Shown here: positions 1 through 11,229 of the stretch, in pieces
How the letters are laid out: every line of letters starts with the position of its first letter
Position numbering within the stretch: position 1 is the first letter of the stretch
Source of the DNA: Adineta steineri
Taxonomy: Eukaryota; Rotifera; Eurotatoria; Adinetida; Adinetidae
Direction of reading: 5' to 3'
Length of the DNA: 64,000 nucleotides
NCBI GenBank assembly: GCA_905250115.1
Contig: CAJNOI010000156.1
Coordinates: 1-64,000 of the forward strand
Notes under the pieces: generated by a model
What the model was told of the DNA's origin: nothing
The model's database searches: none
What the model saw: only the letters and a program-made list of their open reading frames with translations
Program-made: the position numbers and the translations under genes

Positions 1-604
1 GAAGAAAACATTGGATAAATACCGACTAAACACATATAAATAAGAATGAAAGAAAAACAACTAAATATAAATGTGATATTTTTTCTCTTCTTATTTTTCC
101 TCTTAAAAATTATCTTCACAAGCCATTTTTTTTATTTCGTCCTTATTTGTGTGATGTAAAGTGGCTTCATATGATGACTTGATGTATCTATATTTTCTTT
201 CTATTCTTCACAAAACTTCGACGCAGAAAGGCAAAGAAAGAAAAAGAATGTATAAACATTGAATCATTATTTGTTTCATTCATATATGCTTGTGTTTTCG
301 AAGCACATGCTCGTAATGCGAAAAGAAAAAAACAATTAGTTGAGTTAGAATATTCTATATGAGAATGCATTGACAAATAAGAAAAAAAACGAACAAAAGA
401 TCAAATCATATAACAGAAATAAACTGATAAAATTATTTAATCCATTAAAATTTTATTAGATTATTTTCTTGATTTTCTGATCAACCATCAGCATGAATGA
501 AGATGAATCCAATCGAACTTCATCTCAGATTCTAATTTCAGATATCAATCATAATTGCGAACACTTTGTTAAATCAAAGGAGACAAGCTTTATAGAGTTT
601 GAAA

Positions 605-624
605 GGGTGTGGGTGTGGGTGTGT
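605..624 (+). repeat. TGTGGG-type telomere-like tract
   Basis: About three head-to-tail units of the hexamer TGTGGG are seen. This is the telomere repeat reported for bdelloid rotifers (Adineta, Philodina), from memory. A degenerate second tract lies at 1135-1155, with others at 13077-13086 and 59056-59070, all with the G-rich strand on plus. They could be interstitial telomeric seeds or the ends of mobile elements. Confidence 0.5.
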
Positions 625-1134
625 AAGCATAAGGATTAAAAAGACACCCAAATTCTGACAAAAAAAACATAATCTATTCGATCGAATGATACACTGTTTG
701 AACCTTCCTTAAATGAGATTAAGCAAAATTCGAAGAAACTTTTGTTTGAACACAACCACTTGACAGTATTCACGACGAAGACGTGACTGTAGAGTCTAGC
801 GTGAAAGTGTGGATAGCATAATCATTCCGGAACCACACTGACAACCACATCATCGGTGAGTTCACCACTCATAACAAACATACATATAGAGATTATTTGT
901 AAAACAAGATTGTTTTGTTACTATATTAATCTTATGCCTGGAGCAGTATCGAAAAATGAGAGTTTATTCTTTTTTTTTTTGATCAGTATTAGATCAGTCT
1001 ACTCAAGAATTTTAATAAAATATATATATGGCATTCTTAGATCACTGGGTGGAATGAATGTTTATTAATGGAAAATAGCAAAGGCATAGAGAGAAAATAG
1101 AAAGCTAGGTGCACAAAGAGGAAAAGGAACCACA

Positions 1135-1155
1135 GAGGGTGTGGGTGTCGGTGTC
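1135..1155 (+). repeat. degenerate TGTGGG-type tract
   Basis: A G/T-rich tract with two TGTGGG-like units and one variant (TGTCGG). It is embedded in AT-rich DNA and followed within about 40 bases by C-rich sequence that could partly pair with it. Origin unknown; see the tract at 605-624. Confidence 0.4.
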
Positions 1156-2203
1156 TACTGAGCAAGGAGATGCCCACGTCTGCACCCAGTCGAATCGAAT
1201 AAGTAACCATCGATTTTCGTTAAACTACAGTGTCATCTGTGTTTTAGACATACTTCATATGTAATTCCCTTAGCTAAGAGTAAAGGACATTTTTATACAG
1301 CGGACTAATTCTAAAAAGACATTTTAATCAAGGACATTTTCAAAAGGACATTTATGCCATGAATCGAGAGGGCCGTAACAGTTGACTTCCCTTCTGAAGA
1401 AATATGTGTCTGCACGCATAAGAAGAATAAAAGAAAATATAGTATGTTTCAAATAGAGACTACGGCAAATAACAAGAAAAACTAATATATCTATATATAT
1501 TTATCGCAATAGATCTACTTCACACTTTACAAAAACAAAGAAAATGGCAGAAGAAGAAAATAAAAATAAAAATATTCTTTTTTTGTTTTTTTCTATTTGG
1601 AACAGATCTTCTTTCGAATTTGATAATAATGTTCTCTTGTGAATAATCCATTGTGTAACATTCCATCAACTTCTTTTCGTATTTATTCATTTTTCACACC
1701 TATGAACAACGTGTTGCCAACGATATTGACATTCACATAATAAATATTCATGAATATTAATATTTTCCTAATATTTGTGTTGGTCAATTTATGATAAACG
1801 TCTCGGATTATTTCAGAACGATATCTATTTGCTCGGTTCTTCCTATCTTTCTGTTGGTTTCTTGTTAATGGTTTTTATTGTTGTTACCGAAATGAATTGG
1901 TCGTTGTATATTGTTTTATATCATTGTTATCACTTATCATTTCATAAAGTTCATCTCGTACATGTACCCCTGTTAATGAATTTTGTGTTGGCTCACTAGA
2001 TATATTATTATTATCATTACATGTTAAATTTTCCGTAGATGCATAAATTTCCCCGTAATTACTAATTTTGTAACACGAAGACAATCGTTCAATGCATAGT
2101 TAATTAGTAATTTTCTTATTTCTTCTTCATCTTCGATAACTTTTTCTTTCATAAATATAAATTGATTATGTACAGTTATTGTATTTAATTTTAAGTCAAG
2201 ACT

Positions 2204-2677
2204 TCAACCAAAGTTTTCAAGTGTAAAACGTTCATTTAACCATTCATTGAATGTATTGAATATGGCAAATTGAAGAGAATAAGTTTCATTTGATTTAAGT
2301 TTAATATCTGGTGACGTTGGATAGGTTGTATTGTAATAATTCTTAAATTCATCTTGTATGTTTCGATTATTAACATGATTAACATCATTTTTATCGAATA
2401 AATTATATTGATAAAAGTCTTTAATTTCGTTTTCAATGCCTTCCATGTATACATTGTGTCTCATCGAAAAAATAGTTTTTATCAATGTTGGGTCATTTTG
2501 TTTAGGTAAATACATACATTCGATAAGTAATAAAATTGGTGAATTATCTTCATAAACATATTCCATTTGTATTAATGCTGATATTGATAGTCTTCTTGAT
2601 ATTAGTTGATCTTCAGTATCCATTATATAAATTTTAACCATCTTTGCATAATCAATTAAATCGTTGAATATATCCAC
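2204..2677 (-). CDS. unrecognised open frame, possible exon or gene remnant
   Basis: An open frame of about 157 codons on the minus strand with acidic/aromatic composition and codon use like the real genes in this window (for example motifs DTEDQLISRR and FNEWLNERF). The frame has no ATG at its left limit, where the first codon is GTG, so an upstream exon or a broken gene is likely. A second minus-strand frame at 1884-2084 could be a further exon. I recognise no domain. It may be a rotifer-specific gene, a fragment, or chance. Confidence 0.3.
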   Translation of the reverse strand: MDIFNDLIDYAKMVKIYIMDTEDQLISRRLSISALIQMEYVYEDNSPILLLIECMYLPKQNDPTLIKTIFSMRHNVYMEGIENEIKDFYQYNLFDKNDVNHVNNRNIQDEFKNYYNTTYPTSPDIKLKSNETYSLQFAIFNTFNEWLNERFTLENFG

Positions 2678-2849
2678 GGGCGTATTTTTGTGAATATGAT
2701 AATACTTATATTCTCTTTCTCGTAGAGAAGAGTCCAGCAGAAATAAATTGTTTGCTTGATTGCTTGCTTGATTGCTTGTGTGTCCGCACGGTCAAAAAAA
2801 CATTCAAATTTAATTTTTCAGATACTTCCGAAGAACTTTGACGGGAGGA

Positions 2850-3480
2850 GGGGGGTAATCGAGGGCGGGGAACTTAAATCTGAGGTTAGTTTATTAAAAT
2901 TAACAAATTAATAATTAGTTAATAATCAGTTAATAATTAGTATTATTATATATTCGAGTAAAGTTCCACCGAAGGGTAATCGAGTGTGGAGAATCCGAAT
3001 CTGAGTCTATTTTTAGTTAACAATCAATTAATAATTAGTTAATAATTAATATTATTAATTTTTGAAATATTTTCAGAAAAGTTGGACCAAAGGGTAATTG
3101 AGTATGTAGAACTCGAACCTGAGATTGATTTATTAAAATTAATTAGTTAAAAATCAGTTAATAATTGATATTATTAATTTTTGAAAAAAGTTTAACCGAA
3201 GGGTAATTGAGTGCCAAGAATTCGAATGTGAGGGTAGTTTTAGTTAAAAACCAATTAATAATTAATTAATATTATTAATCTTAAAGATAGTTCCAAGAAA
3301 GTTTTACCAGAGGGTAATTCGAGAATCGATTTTTTAGAAAAGACATTTTTGGAGCATTTCGATGCGGAGACTTCGAGTCTGATGTTAGCTTTATAAAATG
3401 ATTTTATACATCGCTTTTTTAGGCAGAGAACCAACATTTATAAAAAAAAAAATTTCATAAGGAATGACCGAAGGGTAAGT
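2850..3480. repeat. diverged tandem repeat, period about 110-120 bp
   Basis: A core around GGGTAAT(C/T)GAG recurs near 2854, 2974, 3092, 3201 and 3312, with a last weak copy near 3473. Each core is followed by a patch related to GAATCCGAATCTGAG and then by AT-rich sequence built from TTAATAATTAGTTAATAATTA. Spacings are about 120, 118, 109 and 111 bp, then 161. The copies are clearly diverged, so this is an old satellite-like array of about five to six units. No coding role is seen. Confidence 0.75.
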
Positions 3481-3772
3481 AGGGTGGAAGAACACAAATC
3501 TGGTGTCAATTTTTCCAAACTGTATAAGGAAAAAGTTTAGTATTGTAGAATACGATTTCTACGAGAAAGAGCTGAGCGAGTCCGTAGACGAGCGTTACTT
3601 GTGAAGATAATAGTCGAAGAGTATCACATGTATCTTGTTCATAAAGTTCTTTCAATCGATTTCCTTTTTGTACTCGTTTGGGCTGCCAATTTTTTGTTCG
3701 TTCATCTAATTTCTCTAACGATGAAATGTTTTTTTTATCGATCTTAATGATGTGATGGCGAGTTTGTATTTG

Positions 3773-3930
3773 TTGATGTTGCACTGTTAAGGGAGAATCA
3801 CCTTGATATTCTTCTTTGGTTTCTTTCTTTTCTTTTTCTCTTGTTGTATTTATTGATGCTACACTATTAGGAGAGAATCGCCTTGATATTCTTCTCTGAT
3901 TTCTTTCTTTCTATCTATCTGTCTTTTTTT
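3773..3930. repeat. two-copy tandem duplication of about 80 bp
   Basis: The segment containing GAGAATCACCTTGATATTCTTC at about 3791-3812 recurs with a few changes 80 bases later (3871-3892). Each copy is followed by a T/C-rich tail. It is a simple local duplication lying next to an unrecognised minus-strand open frame (3506-3784). Confidence 0.6.
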
Positions 3931-4489
3931 TCTTTTTCGCTTGTTGCCTTTGTTTCTCTTTGTACTAAATATATACGTATATCATAATCATTAATTTTTT
4001 TATTAAGGTCAAGAATTTAAATATATTTACAATTAAACCAAACGAAAAACAAAGAAAATAAAAGGAAAAATCGTCAGATTTATACATAATAAAAATTGTG
4101 GTTTCATTAAAATGTAATTTTTTTATTTGAAAAAACTAAAATGAAAGATATCTTTTTTCATAAATCAAATATTGTGAAGAGCAATTGGAAACCAAAGATC
4201 AAGGAAGATGATAAATGAACTTTTGAAATTACATTAAAAAAATCAAACATTAAGTATAAATTCAAAAATCACTTTTAAAAATTCAGATGATAATATATAA
4301 ATGTTGTATTACATGTATAGAATTTTTAAAATAATAGAAAATAAATTTCATATTCAGTTACTTTTCGAATGCAATCTTGGTCAAAATATTAAAGAATTAA
4401 TGTCGATTTTCAATTACAAACACCATTAAATGAAATCTTATTTATTAAAGATTCATTAATGAGTATAGAATAGTATTCAATTAAAGTTT

Positions 4490-5195
4490 CAATAATAGAT
4501 ATTCGTCCATTAGAAAATTTTGATAACTAAGGGACAATTCGAACATATACTTTTGTTTTCATTGGAGATGAAACGGGTACTATTTATTTAGTAGTTATTG
4601 ATTTACCACCTGAAACATTAAAAGTTTTAATGGAACATTTATATTATCGACCACCATTGAAACACACATGTCATTATCAAATTCGGTGAGTTTAATAGAC
4701 TCTTTTGATCCATTATAAAAATTAACTAAACTATTTGTTTTGACAATTATTCCTGATATAAATGATATAATTACAACAATGAACATCGATTTAATTGATG
4801 TAAAAACAATTACAACGACTGTCAAGTTGTTCAACATGCATGTCTGAATTAAACGAGGCTATTGATGCTGCTTCCCTTTTATCTTGCGATACTTGTCATC
4901 GACATGTGTTGAAAAAAATGTAATTCAACATGTTTCTACTTCAATAGTTTTAAAAACAGGTTATTTCATATGTTTTGCCATATAATAATTTAATTATTTC
5001 ATTTTACTATTTATAGAACAAGGAAATGTTATCTTATTTGTAAACGATAAAATGTTTCACAAATTAATTCATTGGATTGGTCTTAATATCAACATGATCA
5101 ACACCGACATATCCGTAGGAATAATGTCACATGGTAATATGAATTTTCAATATAGTGAATTACGTAAAAGATTACTTGCTATTTCAAAACCATAA
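4490..5195 (+). pseudogene. broken OB-fold / zinc-ribbon (RPA-like) gene
   Basis: Translation on the plus strand gives RTYTFVFIGDETGTIYLVV, a strand-turn pattern typical of OB-fold single-stranded-DNA-binding domains (RPA, SOSS-B, MEIOB types). Next come a C-x2-C-x15-C-x2-C cluster near 4834-4900, resembling the zinc ribbon of RPA1 DBD-C, and a further segment with a plausible intron (GT near 4958, AG before 5028) ending at a stop at 5193-5195. A stop codon lies just before the OB strand and the reading frame shifts just after the last Cys/His cluster, so the copy is probably non-functional. The family call rests on pattern only; RPA1-like versus another OB-fold protein cannot be settled by eye. 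Confidence 0.4.
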
Positions 5196-7634
5196 TATAA
5201 TAAAACATTAAATTACCATTTAAATAGTTCGTATATCAACTTTATATCATAATACATGTGATCATTCTAGTTCAAGCAACAATAATTACATACACAAACT
5301 TACAAAAAAATAATCGAACATTTATACCAACGTATCAAAATATCAAAATTTTGTTTTTAATGTTTGTTTATAAGAATAAAAATGATAACTGATATGATAA
5401 TAATCAAAATTATTATCTCTAAATTTGGTTTCATCTCTTTCTTTAATAAATTCAAAATACATCATTCATAGAACAACCGTCTTTTCTCCTTTTTTAAATT
5501 TCTTTCAACATCTCCACCAAAAAATAAATATCTTCTAGATTATCAAAAAAAATGGATCGTCAGTGTTCTTTTAATATATGATAGTTTGAATTCTCGATTT
5601 CGATAATCGGGTATGTTGCGAATTTTGTGAAAATCTCAAAGTTGTTCAAGATCCTGACAATCTGCAATATGTATGCTAAATTCAAAAATTGAAAGAGTGT
5701 TTGTAATTCATTTTGTTCAACAAAAAGAATAACAGAAAGGGAAGACGTCATCAACTCTGTTGTTATTTCTACAGTATGGTTACATTTATTATCATCATTT
5801 TTTTCAAACATACAGTTGTTCGTAAACACTGCAGTTTTCATTATTCTGATTATAACAAACTATTTGTTTCCATCGTTTTTTTAGAAAAAAAAATTAAATT
5901 TCTTTTGAAATAATCATTTTTAGTGCGTTAATTCATTTAATATAGAATTGTAAAAGTAAGAAAGAGAGAAATAGAAGGTAACATCATATTGAATTAATAT
6001 ATTTCATTGGAAGAAGACTCTATATCAACTGTCTTCCACGATTTAAACCTGGCCAGTCGACATCAGAGAAAACGGTAGCCATTTTCTAGCAAAAAAAACA
6101 GCTACTTTTTCGGGATGATGAATTATGGTAAAATACGTTGATAATTAATGCAGTAATTCACTGTTTTATAATCGTTTCAGGTTGCTTAAGACGCCGTTTC
6201 CGATGTTCGAAATGATCGTCATGGTATGGTTTAGCTTCGAAAGAGAAGCATCAACTGATTAAAATATATATTCGAAATGGTATCGAATGTGGGGATCAGC
6301 TGCGAATTGATTTTCATATGACTGATTTTGTTATTTATCCCACAACAATTCAACCATGTACATTATATAGTGCTGATTATAAAGAATGCCAGCTAAGTTA
6401 TAGAGTTGCATCGATTTATTGTTACTCCCGAAGCACTTGAAAAAAGTTATTATTTTCATTTATCTTCAGGTAAATTAGTGTATTTTCGTGAGCTGCTTGT
6501 TACATTTTCTTCTGATCTTGTTAATGGTCACATCTTTATTATCAAAAATAGCACGTCTTCATCCACAACTTTATAAAAGATTTGATTCTGTGCAAATGAC
6601 GCGATCTTTAGAAGCACATTGAATTTATTTTGAACTATCTAGTTTAATTCTTATGACAAGTTTAAAAAAACAAATTGTTGTACCACATAGTGTTTTCCAG
6701 AGAGCGAAACGAGGCAATATTTTATGAACTCGGGTTTTTTTTAGATGATATAGACACTAATTCTCAGAATATCGTCTTTATTAAAAACTTAATCTAGTTT
6801 TGTGATATCTGCAATGTGTGTGCATTAGATTTTTGATTAATTTATTTGATAGTTTTATTTTCTAATAAACCAACAAGAAATATCAATAACAGTAAAAACA
6901 AAAGTTAGTAAAGAATGTTTTAGACAGTTGGCATCTTTATTCTATTATTTTCAATTGATCGTAAAAATAATATATTATTGACTATTGATAGTTCGATTGT
7001 AGATCATCGTTGTGGCACAATCTGTCCTGCAGCACTAAATTCTCGTTCCACTACTGTGGAACTACATAGAAAAATAGATTCGTTTTCTTTTCAAAATGAA
7101 ATGGATCAAGAAATGCTGTGCACTGAACATCGAACTCGATATATCTATCAACTTCCAGAATATATAATTAGACCTATAGTTGATGCATTTCGATCTTTTA
7201 CGGTATTAGTAATCGAAGAAATAGTATGGAACAGTCATCAGATCTTTCATCACATCCATTTTTGGTGCGACATCTTTCTTTTTATTCTTTAATTTATATA
7301 TTGACTCAGTATTATTGAGTCATATAGAAACCTTTTGAGTCAGAGGAGAAAGGAAAAAATAGAACATGCTTACGTATGCAGTTATTGCATAAAAACTATA
7401 AGGATTGTGTATCTTGTTGTGTCATGCTTGTGAATCATTAGTAGTACTATATGCAAGCCACTGTGATTGTGAAGATGAGTTAAACTTATGAGATTGTTTT
7501 TTGTTAGAAGGACAAACTGAATTTCTACTGATTATCTATAGAAAACATACGGAAAACTCATTTACAATTTTGTTTCTTTATTTGCTTTTTTTTCTAGAAA
7601 AAGACGTTATTATCAAATTCAAGATTTATTTTAC
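5196..7634. other. intergenic stretch with coding-like debris
   Basis: No intact gene is seen. Around 6420-6560 the plus strand has short coding-like pieces (for example TPEALEKSYYFHLSSGKLVY), and 6978-7292 is a 104-codon open frame ending in a hydrophobic tail. None connects into a gene or matches a family I know. The region may hold decayed gene copies or the 5' UTR exons of the downstream EEP gene. Confidence 0.4.
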
Positions 7635-8792
7635 ATGGCTCGTCGTGAATTATGTAGTTTTCGATGGAATGGTACAGAATGGACAACTATTACTACATAT
7701 TCGAATAGTGAATTCGATTCAAAATCATCTAGCATAAATCATCAGAATACAATGCCAGCAGTTAATGAACCTATTCGTGTAGCTACATTGAATATACTTG
7801 CAGATTGTTTTCCATGGTTTATAGAAATGGCAGTACGAAGTACTGAAAGATATGAATGGTTATGTGAAGGTATTGTTAATCTTAATCCAACTATAATTGG
7901 TTTAAATGAAGTTACTACTAATGCACTTCAAAAATTACAAGAATGTTCATTTATTCGAGACAATTATTTTATTACAGAATCATTTGATGAGAACAATATC
8001 GAAATGAAAAATTGTACTAATGGTTTACTTACTCATCATGGATCTATCATTTTAAGTAAATTACCATTGTTAGAAGTATTTGCTATCCCTATTTCTGGCA
8101 GTAAACGTGAAGCCGTTGTTGGAAAAGTTGAACTTGATAATAATTTAAAAACTTCTGTTTATTTTTGCGCTGCTCATACTACACATCATCGAAAACCGAA
8201 GAATATTGAATTGCGGACGCAACAGATACGTGGTATCGTTGAGATATTAGAACCACTGAAACTTCCATTTGTTATTATGGGTGATCTCAATCTTTATTAT
8301 CAATTTGAAGATGCGATAGTTATTGAAAATAAATTCATTGATGCATGGGCACAAACACATTTCTCTGATATTTATCCATTCAATGATAAAAATGAAGGTT
8401 ATACATTTGATGCAATCAAAAATACAATGATTCCTTATTATAGTCCTGGAGAAATAAAACAAATGCGACTCGATCGAATTTTATTTTCAAATGGATTTCC
8501 TGCATTTGCCATAGCACCTTGTGGTATGTGGGCAAATGAACCTATTAAATCGGATAATTATCTCTTTCCAAGTGATCATTTTGGCCTATTTATTGATCTT
8601 GTTACTAATGTAACAGATATCAATAAATCAACAATATCAGTTGGTGAACCTGATCCATCTGTTGAAGAGATTCTACGTCGTAATGCTCAGAATACGGATG
8701 AAAAAGAAATTCGTTTTGGATTAGTTCGAAGAACAGGTGCATTAGTATCACATATAGGCTGGCTTGGTGCTACTGCTCTTGGTCTCAAATAG
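7635..8792 (+). CDS. endonuclease/exonuclease/phosphatase (EEP) fold protein, TDP2-like
   Basis: A single uninterrupted exon of 385 codons. Motifs of the EEP superfamily appear in order: TLNIL with Asn53, NEV with Glu92, GDLN with Asp217/Asn219, LDRI with Asp280, and the terminal SDH triad residues 313-315. These are the metal- and phosphate-binding residues of Mg-dependent phosphodiesterases such as TDP2, APE1 and nocturnin. The spacing and the LNEV/SDHFGL forms look most like TDP2-type members, but the ubiquitin-binding N-terminus of TDP2 is not evident, so the substrate (DNA 5'-phosphotyrosine, RNA or another phosphodiester) is unknown. No signal peptide or membrane segment is seen. The ATG at 7635 is the first in frame. 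The gene converges with the ABCG gene, 181 bp apart. Lack of introns is unusual for this region. Confidence 0.85.
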   Translation: MARRELCSFRWNGTEWTTITTYSNSEFDSKSSSINHQNTMPAVNEPIRVATLNILADCFPWFIEMAVRSTERYEWLCEGIVNLNPTIIGLNEVTTNALQKLQECSFIRDNYFITESFDENNIEMKNCTNGLLTHHGSIILSKLPLLEVFAIPISGSKREAVVGKVELDNNLKTSVYFCAAHTTHHRKPKNIELRTQQIRGIVEILEPLKLPFVIMGDLNLYYQFEDAIVIENKFIDAWAQTHFSDIYPFNDKNEGYTFDAIKNTMIPYYSPGEIKQMRLDRILFSNGFPAFAIAPCGMWANEPIKSDNYLFPSDHFGLFIDLVTNVTDINKSTISVGEPDPSVEEILRRNAQNTDEKEIRFGLVRRTGALVSHIGWLGATALGLK

Positions 8793-8973
8793 AATAACAC
8801 AAGTTATTATCATACTAAAATCGTTTTATGTTGAAAACGACCTTCAAAAATATTTTTTTACAAATGAGTAGTGTTGAATCAATATTTTATATTTTTGAAA
8901 AAAAAATATTTACAATAAACGCAATAGTATTTTATCATATTTTATAATTTTCTAAGTATATCTTCACTTTTAT

Positions 8974-11229
8974 TTATTTTACTTTTTTTATACGTAACAA
9001 TTGAATATAAGCCATAATTAAACATACAACAGCCATTAATATCATCATAAATACATTTTTCCATACATCCCAATCTGTAATATATGGAATTTTACGTTCT
9101 ATTAATATTTGCTCACCTTGTAATGGACATATGTGAGTATTATTTGATAAACAAAATGTTAAATCTTGAAATTCATTTATAGTTAATAAATTAGAAGAAT
9201 AACGAATAGCACTAATCCATTTAATCCATTGCAGAAAAGAAAAGATACTGTCTAAATCAACAAGAAAACCACTAACAACCATCATAGTAGCAAAAATAAG
9301 TATAGTAATAATTAATGCAACAGCTAAAATAAAAGACATTACATAATATTATATAATAAAAGTTTTTTTTGCTCATACCAAATGTTGGAATACAAGCTGC
9401 AATAAAAAAACATAGAGCTGAACCAAATACTGATGATACAAATATTGCTACGAAAAATCTAAGAAATCGATGAATGGATCGTTGAAAACCCATAAGAGGA
9501 TAAGAAATAATTGAAAAAATAAATGAAGGTATAAGACGCAATGGAATTAGATCACATATTATTTTTGCTAAGAAATATGTTATCACACGATAATATCCAC
9601 TAGCATTTTCCTAAAAATCAAAAATAAATTTTTGAATTTATATAAATAAAAAAAGTATTTGTTACATGAATAAATAATACTCGTTCTTTTATTAATGGTT
9701 CTAAAGCATTCGCTGTACATAATATTTGATGTGTTGCAAAAAAGAAGATAGCTCCAATACGATTTGATACACCCGGATGAACTGTTGCTTTCATATTATA
9801 AAAAAGTAATCCAGTAAGAAGACCTAATGCCGTAGAAATAAGAATTTGAGAAGCAGTTAATTCAGGATTTCTTATTGCATTTCGAATTGTTCGTTGTGCA
9901 ACATAATAAAATTCACTTGTAAATGATCGAGATATATTTTCATTCAATAAATGTGAATCATCAATATGATTTTCATTTATTGTAGATTTTATTAACGACA
10001 TATTATCTGAATACATTGTTGACTGAAGATACGAATGTTGAAGTATTTTCGAAGAACGACCATTTGTATCAAGTAAAACATCAAGAACAAAATCTGCTGG
10101 ATTTTCATGTTCTTCACATTGAAAACCTTGAGAATTAAAATACGATAAAACATTCATTGGTAAACCAAAATAAACAATATGACCATTTGATAAGAAAAGT
10201 ACAGTATCAAATAATTTAAATATTGAATAACGAGGTTGATGAATAGAAAAAATAATTGTACCTCGAAAAACAAAAGAAAAATCAAAATTTTGTATTTTTT
10301 ATTTTCATTTAACTTACGTCCTTGTCGTGATAAATTATTCAAACAATTCATAACACTGTGTGCTGTCGATGCATCAAGACCTATGTGTAAAGATATTTAA
10401 CAAAACAAAAAAAATAAATTTAATCGAGAAAATAATTTACCAGTTGTTGGTTCATCTAAAAATAAAATATTTGGTAAAAGAACTAATTCCATTCCAATAC
10501 TTGTTCGTTTTTTTTCTCCACCAGATATTCCACGAATTAAATCAGTACCAATAAAAGTATCAGCACACGATTGAAGATCTAAATCATGAATTATTTTATT
10601 TACTCGATCGATTCTTTCATGAACGGAAAGTGTATGTTGTAAACGAACATTAGCTGAAAACATTAGATTTTCTCGAACAGTTAATGTTCCACTGATAATA
10701 TCTTTAAATATAAATTTTATATCTATGTTAAATAATATATATTCTATGGTACCTTCTTGAATAACATAACCAATAGTATGTTTGAAATTAGCTGAACGAG
10801 GTTTTCCACATACAAGAACATTTCCTGTCAAATCATGATGATCTTTTCGATCAGCAAGAATATCAAGTAGAGTTGATTTACCACAACCGGTTGGTCCTAT
10901 TAATAAAGTTTATCGAAATAGTTGAAAAGTCATAATAACATATATATACCTAAAATTGCATTCATGCCTGTTGTAAAAGCACCTGAGATATCAGAAAGGA
11001 TTTGCCTATTTATTTTTTGTTTATTACATGAAAATAATTTTGACCATTTCGAAGAGTTTTTCGTCGGTTCTGTTTGAGGAATTGTATAATTTATTTTTTC
11101 AAATGAAATTGTCGATGATTTATATGTATTTTCATTAATTTTTATTGTTGAATCTACTTGATTATCATTTGTAAGTAAAGGATTAGTTGCATCTCTGTTT
11201 TCATCATCTACAGCCATTTTTGTGGTCAT
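8974..11229 (-). CDS. ABCG2-like half ABC transporter
   Basis: Joining about seven exons by GT-AG introns gives a half transporter of roughly 620 residues. From the N-terminus: an acidic leader; Walker A GPTGCGKST split by an intron near 10900; the Q-loop segment GYVIQE; TLTVRENLMFSA; signature ISGGEKKRTSIG; Walker B ILFLDEPTTG; then SIHQPRYS with the switch histidine. The C-terminal half has about six membrane segments and a Cys-containing outer loop (CLSNNTHICPLQGEQIL) before the last helix, as in ABCG2. Such proteins work as dimers exporting lipids or xenobiotics at the plasma membrane. All ATPase motifs are intact. The next gene upstream (nAChR) lies on the same strand 2.2 kb away. The exact substrate cannot be told; the subfamily assignment is firm. 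Confidence 0.92.

Larger units (their letters stand above)
1..1883. other. AT-rich stretch without a recognisable gene
   Basis: The short open frames here are interrupted, low in complexity and resemble no family I know. Poly-A and poly-T runs are common. The only distinctive content is two G-rich tracts near 605-624 and 1135-1155, listed separately. It may be a long intergenic region or the flank of a gene left of the window. Confidence 0.5.

Noticed and set aside
2850-3480. CRISPR-like array
   Set aside because: Repeats are diverged and about 115 bp with related, not unique, spacers, in a eukaryotic genome; it is an old tandem repeat.
3506-3784. 92-codon minus-strand frame
   Set aside because: It adjoins simple duplications and gives no recognisable domain; too weak to list as a gene.
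6978-7292. 104-codon plus-strand frame
   Set aside because: No domain, no clear splice link to the EEP gene; possibly debris.
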